From Tragulus kanchil (Eukaryota; Chordata; Mammalia; Artiodactyla; Tragulidae): a stretch of DNA of 64,000 nucleotides. The position numbers and the translations under genes were made by a program. Positions 20,793-33,137 of this stretch are shown here, one piece after another. The stretch covers positions 140,389,301 through 140,453,300 of the forward strand of contig JAIOJX010000025.1 of the NCBI GenBank assembly GCA_022376925.1. The letters run 5' to 3'. Each line of letters starts with the position of its first letter. The stretch's first letter is position 1. A model generated the notes under the pieces. That model did no database searches. It was not told where the DNA came from and saw nothing but the letters and a program-made list of their open reading frames with translations.

Positions 20793-23045
20793 ATAAAAGT
20801 TTTCTTTTGAGGAAAGTACCTTTTATTTTGGGTAAATGAATGAGGAAACCTCAAAAGAGGGTTTAAGACACTTGCTAAATTTCCTTCCCTTCAGGGACAA
20901 ATAATTAATGGTTTTCAGGTTGGTTTTATTTGTCAATTAGAACATTTATTTCTACAATTAAATCGTACTAAGTAGCAGCAACATTTATTTAGTTTGAGGG
21001 GACTTGTCTTCTTTGTGTTTTGAAGATATATTTCATTTTTCCATACAGTCAGTTTTTAAATGACATTTACTTACTGAGAGCAAACTCAAACTATTTTTCC
21101 ACACCATAGATAGGATTAGATGTATTTCCACTTGTGTACTGCGTGATTGTATATGCTTTGATGCTTTGATCTTTCATGACTTTTTTTTTTTGGCAGAATA
21201 AACTATATAGTCATGGGTAACCATTAGCAGAAGTATAGATGACTAGAATGATAATCACCAGTTGTTACTGAAGCTGTCATGGAAGAAACCACATGCCTGA
21301 CATAAAAGTCCACTTAATTTTCTTTAAACATACTACAGTTGAATTTTATGGTAACCTTTTAGCCTTCTGTGGTCCTTTATTTCCCAAAGTAGTCACTAAA
21401 GGAAAATTAACTAATATCTGAGGACAGGGGATGTAATATTTTCTTGACTTTCAACCCCAAGAGCAAAACCCATTAGTAGCTATAGATTTTTCTCTACAGC
21501 AATGAGCTAGTGTATAATCAATTTATATTAGTCTAACGCTGTATATCAAGATGGTGAGTCTTGCGAGGACTGTGTGTCTGATTCCTATGAGAGCTTGTAC
21601 CAGACTATACGTAAAGTCTAAGAGATAAGACACAAACTGGAGTCTCCATGGTTATAAAACAATCCTTTGTGTCTGACCTCAGTCACCTTCTTAATAATCC
21701 CTGAGCAATAATCAGGGATTATTAGTTTAATCAGTAGCTTTCTTCTAGATGAAACAACTTAATCATGAAAACTTCTGACACTTTAAACAAATTAATACTA
21801 ATAATAGGCAATACTTTTTGCATAATGTCTTTGCTTCTTCCTTCCTTTCTCTTGCTCTCTCTCTGTTGCCCTTTCTTATTTTTCTCTTTGTTGCCTATTC
21901 AAGAACTAGTTTTTTTTTTTGACTACGAGGTACTTTTAGGTATTGAGAAGTGTCTTGTGTGATCTTTATTCAAAGAAATTAAGAGAAATTAAGCTTTCAG
22001 AGTATTTAAATATTCTGAAAATAATACTGTGTAAGCCCATGATTTCAAACCTGAACTTTTAAAAAATTCACAATCAAAATATTTTTTATTTCAGTAAATT
22101 TTATATTGTGTAGTTTTATTTCTTATGGTTACTAATTGATGGATGTTCATGGTTTCATGCAAGTACACAAAAGAATGTATTAAAAAGTTTCTGTTACCTT
22201 GGAGCCAGAAATTCTGACTCTCTGTGCAGAATCATTTAAGCTTCAGGCTCTTTATTTCTCAAATTTGAATAACAATTATCCCCCCTTTTTTATACCCAAA
22301 CAGTGGTTTGTGAGGATAAAATTAACCACTAATTTGTGAATGTCTTCTGTGTACTATAACTCTTTCTGCAAATGCAAACATATGATCTATAGATAGAAAG
22401 GAAAGAAATTTTTTTTATTTCTTAATAAAATACTATAGCAGGATTTTAGAAAACCACCTTCCATAATTCTGTTGGGATGCAGTGTACCATACATACCCTG
22501 CTTTCCTTTCAAAGATCATGGGTAATGATAAGATAGGATTAAGAAACAATGTGTTTAGTCTTAGTAAATGGCAAAGAACCCTTCCAGCAGGATTCAGAAT
22601 TTTACTAAAAATTTGATAAAAATATGACAAAAAGTGTTACCTCAAGACTAGTAAGGTAAAGTAAGCCTCCATCCTCACCCATTCCTTATCTTGTCTCTGA
22701 TTCCCGTGATGGAAGTAAAAACTCAACATAATGAAATGTTTTTTATCTGGGTTTTGAACCTAGAGGAGGCTAACTGGGACTTCATAATGTAGATAAGATT
22801 AAAGACTAAAGAAAACTCAGATGAAAGGAGAATAAAAAGGAAAACAGGATAGAGTCCTCACAGTTAACACATAGTGACTTAGTATGAACTGATTTACCAC
22901 AGAGGGAAAAACTGAAAAACTGTTTTTTTCCTCTTTCCTAAACTCACAATATGTGTTTAGTAATAGCCTTCCTTCTTGAACGTGCACAGACATGTTCTGA
23001 AGGTCACAATAGTTGCATATGACCATGATTATACAAGCACCCAAA
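20793..23045. other. Unique AT-rich sequence
   Basis: No gene or repeat family recognised over 2.2 kb. It contains a perfect 13-bp hairpin at 21,692-21,724, a pyrimidine-rich patch at 21,835-21,900, and T-runs at 21,181 and 21,909. Confidence 0.55.
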
Positions 23046-23745
23046 TTGTTCTTGTTGTTTAGTTGATAGATTATGTCTGACTCTTTGTAACCCCAAGGAC
23101 TTCAGCATGCCAGGCTTTTCTGACCTCCATTATCTCCTGCATTTGCTCAAATTCATATCCACTGAGTCAGTGATGCTATCTAACCATCTCATCTTCTGTC
23201 TCCCCTTCTCCTCCTGCCCTCAGTCTTTCCCACCATCAGGGTCTTTTCCAATGAGTCATCTCTTTGCATCATGCAGCCAAAGTTTTGGAGCTTCAGCATT
23301 AGTCCTTTCAGTGAACATTCAGGGTTGATTTCCTTTAGGACTGACTGGTTTGATCTCCTTGGGCACTCAGCCTTCTTTATGGCCCATTTCTTACATCCAT
23401 ACATGACTACCGAAATAACTACAGCTTTAACTGTATGGACCTTTGTTGAAAAGTGATGTATTTGCTTTAAATACACTGTCTAGGTTTGTCATGCAGGAGA
23501 CTCAAGACAAGCAGGTTTGGTCCTTGGAACAGGAAGATCCCTGGAGTAGGAAATGGCAACCCATTCCAGTACTCTTGCTTAGAGAATTCCATAGACAGGG
23601 GAGCCTGGCAACAGTCTATGGGGTCACAAAGTGTTGGACACAACTGAGCGACTAACACACACAGTGAGTTTGTCATAGGTTTCCTTCCAAGGAGAAAGTG
23701 TCTTCATTTCATGGCTGCAGTCAGTATTCACTGTGATTTCAGAGC
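23046..23745 (-). mobile_element. BovB LINE 3' part, antisense, split by a Bov-tA
   Basis: Antisense blocks in order: 'ctcattcagtg'-type 3' end, 'gtcttttccaatgagtca', 'cttacatccatacatgactac', 'ctgtatggacctttgttg'. Interrupted at 23,492 by a SINE and resumes 'catagg tttccttccaagg' from 23,677. Complementary to the sense copy at 18,350. Confidence 0.85.
23484..23676 (+). mobile_element. Bov-tA SINE nested in BovB, with TSD
   Basis: Element 23493-23667, 5'-truncated (starts within the tRNA-like part at 'gcaggagac') and ending 'gagcgactaacacacac'. TSD GTTTGTCAT at 23484-23492 and 23668-23676, which belongs to the host BovB. Confidence 0.87.
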
Positions 23746-24249
23746 CTAAGAAAATAAAATCTGTCACTAGCACCCAATATTTAGATCATCTTAAGCAATG
23801 GACCATTTGAGGTTCATATGATGTAGTCTAGTCAGTCAATTTATTAATATATGTTAAAGCAGATACTACCCTGGTGTTAATGAAGATGTTGCTTACCATC
23901 TGATTATAGTGTTTTTATTAAGAGATCATTTATTCACATTTATTAAATGCCTACCATGTGCCAAGTAATGAACTAGGAAAATAAATTACAGTTGATATTA
24001 TACAGTGACTTTGGCTAGAGACGCAGTAGAATCTAATTCATGTACACTAATTAGAAACAGAAAATTAATATATGCTATAAAAAGATATATTCCCACTCCC
24101 TTCCCACAAACACATCATCACCATACACATACACATGCATATAGATACAAAACACCTTTGTATTTTGAAATCTGAAATTTGAAATATTTGCTGTGCATTA
24201 CTAACTAGTTTACTACTGAACTCTTTGTGTGTAGAGAAATGAAGGAATA

Positions 24250-25333
24250 TTAAAATTTAGTATTTATATGGAAATGGAAAGGAAGTGGATAAAACATTTT
24301 ATCAAAGAATAGTGAGGTAGGTAGAGGAAATTGCTTTACCCACTATCAAATCTAATTACATAATTACAGTAATCAAGACTGTGTTATTGGTGAAAGGAGT
24401 GTCACATAGATCAATGGAACAATATAGAGAACCAGGAAATATTCTACACAACTGTAGATGACTGATACTTGGCAAAGATGCAAAGAACAAATCCAATGGA
24501 GAGAAGGTTGTATTTTCAACAAATGGTGCTAGAACAATTGGACAGTCTTAGGCAAAATAGAAACACGAACTTCAATCTAAATCTAATATCTTATATAAAA
24601 ATTAACTCAATGTAGAACATGGAGTTATACACTAGTTGTAAAACTATGCAATTTTAAGAAGTAAATGTAGGAAGAAAATCTTCAGAACCTAACATTTGGT
24701 GAAAAGTTAGATGTGACACTTAGGATGTGATCCATTAAAGAAAACAGATTGGATTTCATGGAAACTAAAAACCTTTGCTCTTCAAAAATCTCTGTGAAAG
24801 AACATAAACTCAAGATATACACTAGAAGAATATATTTACAAATTGCATATATAAGTAAAGTGGTTATCTCAAATATATAAAGAACTCTCAAACTCATCAG
24901 TAAAAGAGTCCAGTTAGAAAATGGGTAAAAGATATGAAGTGGCATTTCACCTAAGATGATGTACGAATGACAAATAAGCACATGAAAAGACTCCGATGTT
25001 ATTAGTCATTTGGGAAATCAAAAGCAAAATCATGAGATACTACTTCATAACCACTAGGATAACTATAATGAACAAGATAGTTGTCAACTAACAAGTGTTG
25101 GTGAGGTTGCGGCAACATTGAATTATTCATGCAGTGCTGAAAGGAATGTAGAACAGTGCTCTCCCTCTAGAATATAGTTTAATAGTTTCTTACAAAACTA
25201 AACATACTCTTACCATTATGATCTTTCAGTCAAATCCTTCATATTCAATGAGCTGAAAACTTGCATACAGTTGTTCATAGCAGCTTTATTCATAATATCC
25301 AAAACTTGAAAACAAGAGATGTTCTTCAATAGG
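24250..25333 (+). mobile_element. Old L1 ORF2 3' region, sense (left part)
   Basis: Decayed L1 with the usual series 'cagtaatcaagactgtg', 'atagatcaatggaac', 'caacaaatggtgctag', 'aatgggtaaaag', 'tgagatactacttcataa', 'gtgttggtgaggttg', 'catagcagctttattcat'. It is interrupted at 25,334 by an LTR and continues from about 27,020 (and again in the duplicate). Confidence 0.75.
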
Positions 25334-26860
25334 TGTATTAGTTTGCTTGAGTTGTCGTAACAAAATACCACAAACTAGGTCACTGACGCAATAGAAATGT
25401 ATTTCCTCTTTATTCTGATCCCCAAAATCCAAGATCAAGTTGTTGGCAAAGTTAGGTTCTTCTCAAGGACTCTCTTCTAGCAGATGGTATCTTTTCCATT
25501 CTTTTTGCATTGTCTTCCCTTTGTGCACATGCATGCATGCTTTCTCAGTCACTTTGGTTGTGTCTGACTTGGTGAGACTCTCTGGACCTTATCCTGCCAG
25601 GCTCCTATCCATGGGATTTTGCAGGCAAGAATACTGGACTGGGTTGCCATTTTCTTTCCATGGGATCCTCCTGACCTAGGGACCTTCATGACCCACGTCT
25701 CTTATGTCGCCTGCATTGGCACGCAGGTCCTTTAGCACTAGCACCACCTGGGAAGCCCCACCCCACTTTGTGCAAAATCTCTGTGAAAGAACATAAACTC
25801 AAGATATACACTAGAAAAGAGATATAGGATTTAAAAACAAATTTTGGAAACTAAACACTTTTGCTCTACAAAAATCTCTGTGAAAGAACATAAACTCAAG
25901 ATATACACTAGAAGAATATATTTACAAATTGCATATATAAGTAAAGTGGTTATCTCAAATATATAAAGAACTCTCAAACTCATCAGTAAAAGAGTCCAGT
26001 TAGAAAATGGGTAAAAGATATGAAGTGGCATTTCACCTAAGATGATGTACGAATGACAAATAAGCACATGAAAAGACTCCGATGTTATTAGTCATTTGGG
26101 AAATCAAAAGCAAAATCATGAGATACTACTTCATAACCACTAGGATAACTATAATGAACAAGATAGTTGTCAACTAACAAGTGTTGGTGAGGTTGCGGCA
26201 ACATTGAATTATTCATGCAGTGCTGAAAGGAATGTAGAACAGTGCTCTCCCTCTAGAATATAGTTTAATAGTTTCTTACAAAACTAAACATACTCTTACC
26301 ATTATGATCTTTCAGTCAAATCCTTCATATTCAATGAGCTGAAAACTTGCATACAGTTGTTCATAGCAGCTTTATTCATAATATCCAAAACTTGAAAACA
26401 AGAGATGTTCTTCAATAGGTGTATTAGTTTGCTTGAGTTGTCGTAACAAAATACCACAAACTAGGTCACTGACGCAATAGAAATGTATTTCCTCTTTATT
26501 CTGATCCCCAAAATCCAAGATCAAGTTGTTGGCAAAGTTAGGTTCTTCTCAAGGACTCTCTTCTAGCAGATGGTATCTTTTCCATTCTTTTTGCATTGTC
26601 TTCCCTTTGTGCACATGCATGCATGCTTTCTCAGTCACTTTGGTTGTGTCTGACTTGGTGAGACTCTCTGGACCTTATCCTGCCAGGCTCCTCTGTCCAT
26701 GGGATTTTGCAGGCAAGAATACTGGAGTGGGTCGCCATTTTCTTTTCCATGGGATCCTCCTGACCTAGGGACCTTCATGACCCACGTCTCTTATGTCGCC
26801 TGCATTGGCACGCAGGTCCTTTAGCACTAGCACCACCTGGGAAGCCCCACCCCACTTTGT
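24783..26860. repeat. Tandem direct duplication, period 1086 bp
   Basis: 24783-25773 recurs at 25869-26860. Differences cluster in the Bov-tA: 'ctcctatcc' vs 'ctcctctgtcc', 'tggactgggttg' vs 'tggagtgggtcg', TTT vs TTTT. The gap 25,774-25,868 holds a 43-bp partial copy and then a noisy replica of 24,752-24,782. Confidence 0.93.
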
Positions 26861-27020
26861 GTGTATTTGGACCTTAATATTTTCTCAAGTAGACACCAAT
26901 CGTATCAAGTTAGGGCTCAGTCTAATGACTTTGTCTTTAACTTAACAACCTCTTTAAAGACTCTATTTCTTGGTACAGTCAATGTCTGAGATACTAGGGG
27001 TTAATTTTCCAACATATGGA
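25334..27020 (-). mobile_element. MaLR-like LTR, antisense, carrying a Bov-tA
   Basis: Starts 'tgtattagtttgcttgagttg' (25,334; again 26,420) and ends 'gagatactaggggttaa' (about 26,995; again 28,079), as in antisense MLT/MST-type LTRs with 'ccacaaactaggt' and 'ccaagatcaag' blocks. It sits inside the L1. An ATAGG at the left edge and another beyond 27,020 could be the 5-bp TSD. The family is named from memory. The interval includes duplicated material. Confidence 0.6.
25526..25757 (-). mobile_element. Bov-tA SINE, antisense (copies at 26612-26854 and 27696-27938)
   Basis: From 'gcatgctttctcagtcac' to the reversed head 'agcaccacctgggaagcccc'. In the two complete copies it is flanked by CTTTGTG. 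One insertion, triplicated by the duplications. Confidence 0.85.
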
Positions 27021-28683
27021 TAGGCGAGTGAAGGCAGTTTAACTTATGATAGTAAGTGAATAGATAAACAGTGGCACATCCATGAAATGGAGTACTACTC
27101 AGCCCTAAAAAGAAACAAGTCAGCAAAACATGAAAAGACATGAAGAGAACTAACATGCATATTAATAGATCCAATTTTTAATATGAAAAGACTAAATACT
27201 GAATGACTTAGCATTCTAGAAAAGGAGAAACTATGGACACAATAAAAGGTCAAAGGTTGCCGGGGCTGTTGGGAGGAAGGAATTAATAGGTGGAGCACAG
27301 AGAAATTTTAGGGCAGTAAAACTATTCTCTGATACTATAATAGTGGATGCATGTCATTATGCGTTTGGCAAAATTCATAAAATGTGCAATAACAAGAGCA
27401 AATCTTAATGCAAACTATGGACTTTGAATGATAATGATGTCATGGTGTCAGTGGTGTCAGTGGAGATTCACTGATTGTAATAAATGTTCCACATTGGTAT
27501 GGGATGCAGATAGTGGGGGAGGTTTTAGTGTGTGAGGAAGCTCTGTGAATATGGAGTAAAGGGATATATGGAAGTTCTGTACTTTTTGATAGTTTTTCTG
27601 CTAAACTCGCGAAAAGACTTCTTAGGTTCTTCTCAAGGACTCTCTTCTAGCAGATGGTATCTTTTCCATTCTTTTTGCATTGTCTTCCCTTTGTGCACAT
27701 GCATGCATGCTTTCTCAGTCACTTTGGTTGTGTCTGACTTGGTGAGACTCTCTGGACCTTATCCTGCCAGGCTCCTCTGTCCATGGGATTTTGCAGGCAA
27801 GAATACTGGAGTGGGTCGCCATTTTCTTTTCCATGGGATCCTCCTGACCTAGGGACCTTCATGACCCACGTCTCTTATGTCGCCTGCATTGGCACGCAGG
27901 TCCTTTAGCACTAGCACCACCTGGGAAGCCCCACCCCACTTTGTGTGTATTTGGACCTTAATATTTTCTCAAGTAGACACCAATCGTATCAAGTTAGGGC
28001 TCAGTCTAATGACTTTGTCTTTAACTTAACAACCTCTTTAAAGACTCTATTTCTTGGTACAGTCAATGTCTGAGATACTAGGGGTTAATTTTCCAACATA
28101 TGGATAGGCGAGTGAAGGCAGTTTAACTTATGATAGTAAGTGAATAGATAAACAGTGGCACATCCATGAAATGGAGTACTACTCAGCCCTAAAAAGAAAC
28201 AAGTCAGCAAAACATGAAAAGACATGAAGAGAACTAACATGCATATTAATAGATCCAATTTTTAATATGAAAAGACTAAATACTGAATGACTTAGCATTC
28301 TAGAAAAGGAGAAACTATGGACACAATAAAAGGTCAAAGGTTGCCGGGGCTGTTGGGAGGAAGGAATTAATAGGTGGAGCACAGAGAAATTTTAGGGCAG
28401 TAAAACTATTCTCTGATACTATAATAGTGGATGCATGTCATTATGCGTTTGGCAAAATTCATAAAATGTGCAATAACAAGAGCAAATCTTAATGCAAACT
28501 ATGGACTTTGAATGATAATGATGTCATGGTGTCAGTGGTGTCAGTGGAGATTCACTGATTGTAATAAATGTTCCACATTGGTATGGGATGCAGATAGTGG
28601 GGGAGGTTTTAGTGTGTGAGGAAGCTCTGTGAATATGGAGTAAAGGGATATATGGAAGTTCTGTACTTTTTGATAGTTTTTTC
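26538..28683. repeat. Tandem direct duplication, period 1084 bp (overlaps the previous one)
   Basis: 26538-27599 recurs at 27622-28683 with almost no change. A 22-bp scrambled piece (about 27,600-27,621) lies at the junction. Combined with the previous duplication, the Bov-tA here is present three times. Confidence 0.93.
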
Positions 28684-29427
28684 TGTAAACCTAAAACTGT
28701 AACAAAAAGTCTGTCAAAAAATAGACATGGACAGATGCTGAAGAGTTTTCAGAAAAATGGAATCTCTCACACTATTGGTGGGAATTTAAAGTGATAAGGT
28801 CGCCCTGGGAAATAGGTTGCATATAACTCAACAATCATACTCCTGGACATTCATCTCAGAGAAATAGAAACTCATACTTGCCACCAAAACTATATAAGAA
28901 TGTTCAGAGAAGCTTTATTTTAGTGGCTGAAAACTGGAAATAATCCACATGTTCTACAGGAAGTGAGTGGGTAAACTAAAATACATCTATGTTGTGGAAT
29001 ATTATTCAGCAATAAGTAAAGAATAACTTAGCATCAAACTTTTGAGATGCATCTAAGTGGAAAAAGCTAGCCTCACAGGTGACATATGTATAGTTCCATT
29101 ATATGATTTTCTTTATGTATGTGCACAGTGATTGCCAGGGATTAAGGGTGAGCAGGCAGTGGGTGTGACTGTAAGGGGATAACAGAAGAGAGAGCTCTGC
29201 AGCGATTAAGCAGTTCTGTTTCTTGAGGGAGGTGGCCAGTTACAGAAATATGCATGTGTGATAAAGTGGTGTAGGATGCTGCACACCCATTGTAATACTG
29301 TGAATTTCATAGTTATTATCCTTTAGTTACGTACAACGTAACCTTTGGAGAAAACTGGGTTAAGGGTATATGGGATCTCTCTATACCAACTTTTTGTGAC
29401 TCTATAATTATTTCAGAATGAAAAGTT
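27020..29427 (+). mobile_element. Old L1, sense, 3' continuation (partly duplicated)
   Basis: Continues the L1 of 24,250: 'acagtggcacatccatgaaatggagtactactcagcc' (shown in parts) at 27,070 and 28,154, then from 28,690 'tctcacactattggtggg', 'ggaatattattcagcaataag', 'gattgccagggattaagg', the 3' end of ORF2 and its UTR. Confidence 0.7.
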
Positions 29428-29739
29428 AAAGAATGTACTGTTGGGGCTTCCCTGGTGGTCCAGTGGGTAAAGAGTCCGCCTTGCAGTGCAAGGGGCACCG
29501 GTTCAGTCCCTGGCCCAGGAAGATCCCACGTACCATGGAACAGCCAGACTGGTGTGTCCAATTAGGAGCCAGTGCTTTGGAGCGCACATGCCCAGGGCCG
29601 GCCCTCTGGGAGGAGAGGGGCCACTGTGATGGAAGGCCCACACAGGCCAAGGAATAAAGATGGATTAAAATGAATGGATAAAAAAATCAATAAAATAGGC
29701 AAAAATTTTTAATAAAATTAAAAAAAAGAATGTACTGTT
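29428..29739 (+). mobile_element. CHR-type SINE with perfect 15-bp TSD
   Basis: Element 29443-29724 with head, B box 'ggttcagtccc', and an AAAT/AAAAT-rich tail. TSD AAAGAATGTACTGTT at 29428-29442 and 29725-29739 is perfect, implying a fairly recent insertion. Confidence 0.9.
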
Positions 29740-29939
29740 ATAAATGTATTAGTATTCAATTGAAACTTATTTCCTAGTATAATAATGAGAGTCTTTGAAA
29801 AGTCATGGATGAGAAACTGATGAGAAAAATCTTACAAAATATTCCATGTAGGGAAACAAGTGATGTTGATTTGTTTATATAAAATGCTTTTTACTTTCTA
29901 GGGTCTATTTTATGTAGACGGGATTGCAATTATGTAAAT

Positions 29940-32095
29940 TATCCTTTTTTTTTAAAATAAAAATTATGGCCAAGTGATAGATTCATACTAAGCAAAATTA
30001 TGTTAAAATATAATAAGATCATAAAAGGAAATTTGTATTTATAAATTTCTGATTATTCGCTGAAATTAGTATGATTGCTGCTTCATGAGTTTTTAAAAAA
30101 TATTATTTTTATTTCCTTGCCCATTTTTTGTTTATAAAAATATGTTGGACCAGTGCCTCATAGAGAAATATAAACATGGTTTTTTACATATGTGTTTATT
30201 TATTTGACTACATCAGGACTTAGTTGTGGCAAAAGGAAACTTCATTGTTTCATGTTGGATTTTTGTTATGGGCCATGGGCTCACAATTTGTAGAGCACAT
30301 GCTCAGTAGTTAACGATGCATGGGCTTAGTTGCCCAGTGGGATGTGCTATCTTAGCTCCCTGACCAGGGATAGAACCCATGTTCCTTGTATTGCAAGGTA
30401 GATTACTAACCACGTTTTTATTCAGAGTATGTTTCCATACTGGTGCTGTTCATGAAGAAAATTGAGAAAGGATTTTAAATTTCCAACTATTCTGTTTTCT
30501 CAGCAATATGACATTTTTATGTGTTATATATGTGATTATCATTATGTCAGTCACTACTTGAACCACTTTCTTAAACTCATAGTAGTACAAAAAAAAGAAC
30601 CTCACTTTTTCCATGAAAGTCTATTCTCATAAAATTTCCTATCATTGAACTGTTTTAATCATTCAAGTGTGTGATTGGAACTTTTTCGTGTATGTGACTA
30701 CGTTTGACTGTTTCCACTGTTGTATTTCTTTAATGTTATTTTTAAAACCAGAAGTATATACACAGACACAATTACGTGAAAGACTGTCAAATAACTTGAG
30801 TGAAAAAGGAGGGTAGAGGAGGGGGTGCTAATTCTCCATCTTTTCTAGTCTCCATTCCATTTTCTGGTAGTAGATATAATATAAAAACAAAAGATTGCTC
30901 TGGTACAGCATTGGGAGTTGTGGTGTCCCTTTATTATTAATGCTATATGAGGACAGGAAAATGGTAAACATGCCTTTGCTTAGTACTGTGAGAACCATCA
31001 GACCTTTAAGGATGCATATTATCCTTTTTTTAAAATAAAATTATGGCCAAGTGATAGATTCATACTAAGCAAAATTATGTTAAAATATAATAAGATCATA
31101 AAAGGAAATTTGTATTTATAAATTTCTGATTATTCGCTGAAATTAGTATGATTGCTGCTTCATGAGTTTTTAAAAAATATTATTTTTATTTCCTTGCCCA
31201 TTTTTTGTTTATAAAAATATGTTGGACCAGTGCCTCATAGAGAAATATAAACATGGTTTTTTACATATGTGTTTATTTATTTGACTACATCAGGACTTAG
31301 TTGTGGCAAAAGGAAACTTCATTGTTTCATGTTGGATTTTTGTTATGGGCCATGGGCTCACAATTTGTAGAGCACATGCTCAGTAGTTAACGATGCATGG
31401 GCTTAGTTGCCCAGTGGGATGTGCTATCTTAGCTCCCTGACCAGGGATAGAACCCATGTTCCTTGTATTGCAAGGTAGATTACTAACCACGTTTTTATTC
31501 AGAGTATGTTTCCATACTGGTGCTGTTCATGAAGAAAATTGAGAAAGGATTTTAAATTTCCAACTATTCTGTTTTCTCAGCAATATGACATTTTTATGTG
31601 TTATATATGTGATTATCATTATGTCAGTCACTACTTGAACCACTTTCTTAAACTCATAGTAGTACAAAAAAAAGAACCTCACTTTTTCCATGAAAGTCTA
31701 TTCTCATAAAATTTCCTATCATTGAACTGTTTTAATCATTCAAGTGTGTGATTGGAACTTTTCGTGTATGTGACTACGTTTGACTGTTTCCACTGTTGTA
31801 TTTCTTTAATGTTATTTTTAAAACCAGAAGTATATACACAGACACAATTACGTGAAAGACTGTCAAATAACTTGAGTGAAAAAGGAGGGTAGAGGAGGGG
31901 GTGCTAATTCTCCATCTTTTCTAGTCTCCATTCCATTTTCTGGTAGTAGATATAATATAAAAACAAAAGATTGCTCTGGTACAGCATTGGGAGTTGTGGT
32001 GTCCCTTTATTATTAATGCTATATGAGGACAGGAAAATGGTAAACATGCCTTTGCTTAGTACTGTGAGAACCATCAGACCTTTAAGGATGCATAT
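29940..32095. repeat. Tandem direct duplication, period 1077 bp
   Basis: 29940-31018 recurs at 31019-32095. Differences are run-length changes: T9 vs T7 at the start, A4 vs A3, T5 vs T4 in 'ggaacttt..cgtg'. The junction is clean with ATTAT shared. Confidence 0.93.
30190..30415 (-). mobile_element. Old CHR-type SINE, antisense (copy at 31267-31492)
   Basis: From 'tgactacatcaggacttag' through 'gctcagtagttaacgatgc' and 'ctccctgaccagggatagaaccc' to 'attactaaccac', the antisense order of an older CHR subfamily. Diverged. Confidence 0.7.
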
Positions 32096-32359
32096 TATTC
32101 ATTTTAATTACTTGTTCACAACTTGCTAACATACCTAGGAAGATGTGGATTTTACCTTTCTTTGTCCTAACAGCCTTGTTCCTTTCCACATTTACTGAAC
32201 AACTATGTTTTCAGAAGGCAGATGCTGCAGAATGATTGAGGGTTAAATGATGATAATAAAGGATTATTACTTATAATCTTGCTGAGCTTTGAAATCATAC
32301 TGAGTGCTTAATTTATTGTACAATTCTGTTTAGATTGCTTGGAGGAAGGACTTTGTATC
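32096..32359. other. Unique sequence
   Basis: Nothing recognised. Confidence 0.45.
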
Positions 32360-33015
32360 GATCAGGGCTTTTCAGAGATACTGAACCAATATTTACTGTA
32401 AAGAACTGACTCACAAAATTATGGAGATTGAGAAATCCAGACCCAAGAGAATTGATAGTATAGTTCCAATCTGAATTTTAAGATCTGAGAACCAAAATAG
32501 TGTAAGTTCCAGCCCAACTCCATACTCAAAGGCTGACATTTTTCCCGCCAGTGTTCCAACTGGATGACAGGCAGCAAGAAAAAACTTCTTTCTTACTAAG
32601 TCTTTCATTCTATTCAGACCTACAGTGGATTAAGACCTATCCATATTGATGGAAGGGATTCCCTGGTGGCTCAGTTGGTAAAGAATCTGACTGCAATGCA
32701 AGGAATTCCCTGCAATGTAAGAGACCTAAGTTCAATCCCTGGGTGCAGAAAATCCCCCATAAAAGGAAATGGTAACCCACTCCAGTATTCTTGCTGTGAA
32801 CAGAGGAGCCTGGCAGGCTGCCATCCATGAGGCTGTAAGAATGGGACACGACTTTCTTTATAGTGTTAGTTACATTGATGAAACTATAGTCTACGTGTAG
32901 GCTCAGGTGTTAATCACAGCCAAAAACACCCTCACGGACACCCCAGAATAATGTTTAGCCAAGTACCTGGCACTTTATGTCTCAGTGAGGTGGACACATA
33001 AAATTGACTACCACA
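32360..33015. mobile_element. Old LTR-like repeat split by a Bov-tA
   Basis: Blocks 'gcttttcagagatactgaacc', 'actgactcacaaaattatggag', 'gtgtaagttccagccc', 'tattcagacctacagtgg', then after the SINE 'aaaacaccctcacggacac', 'ccagaataatgtttagcc', 'gacacataaaattgac'. This order recurs in many mammalian genomes (ERVL/MaLR-type LTR suspected). I cannot fix the family or strand. Confidence 0.5.
32657..32862 (+). mobile_element. Bov-tA SINE, sense, with internal repeat
   Basis: Head 'gggattccctggtggctcag', body 'ccactccagtattcttg', end 'aatgggacacgac'. A 14-16 bp stretch of the head ('ctgcaatgcaagg' / 'ctgcaatgtaag') is repeated, lengthening the tRNA-like part. Confidence 0.85.
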
Positions 33016-33016
33016 G

Positions 33017-33137
33017 AGACTTTTCTGGTGGTCCAGTGGTTGAGGCTGCACACTTGCACTGCAAAGGATGTGGGTCTGACCAGGGAACTAAGATTTCTCA
33101 TGCTGCAAGGCACAGCCAAAACATAAATAAAATAAAA
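33017..33137 (+). mobile_element. Short CHR-type SINE, sense
   Basis: 'cttttctggtggtccagtgg', 'gaccagggaactaagat', A-rich tail. The flank 'aaaattgactaccac' is echoed after it as 'aaaattaactatcat', a decayed TSD. Confidence 0.7.
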
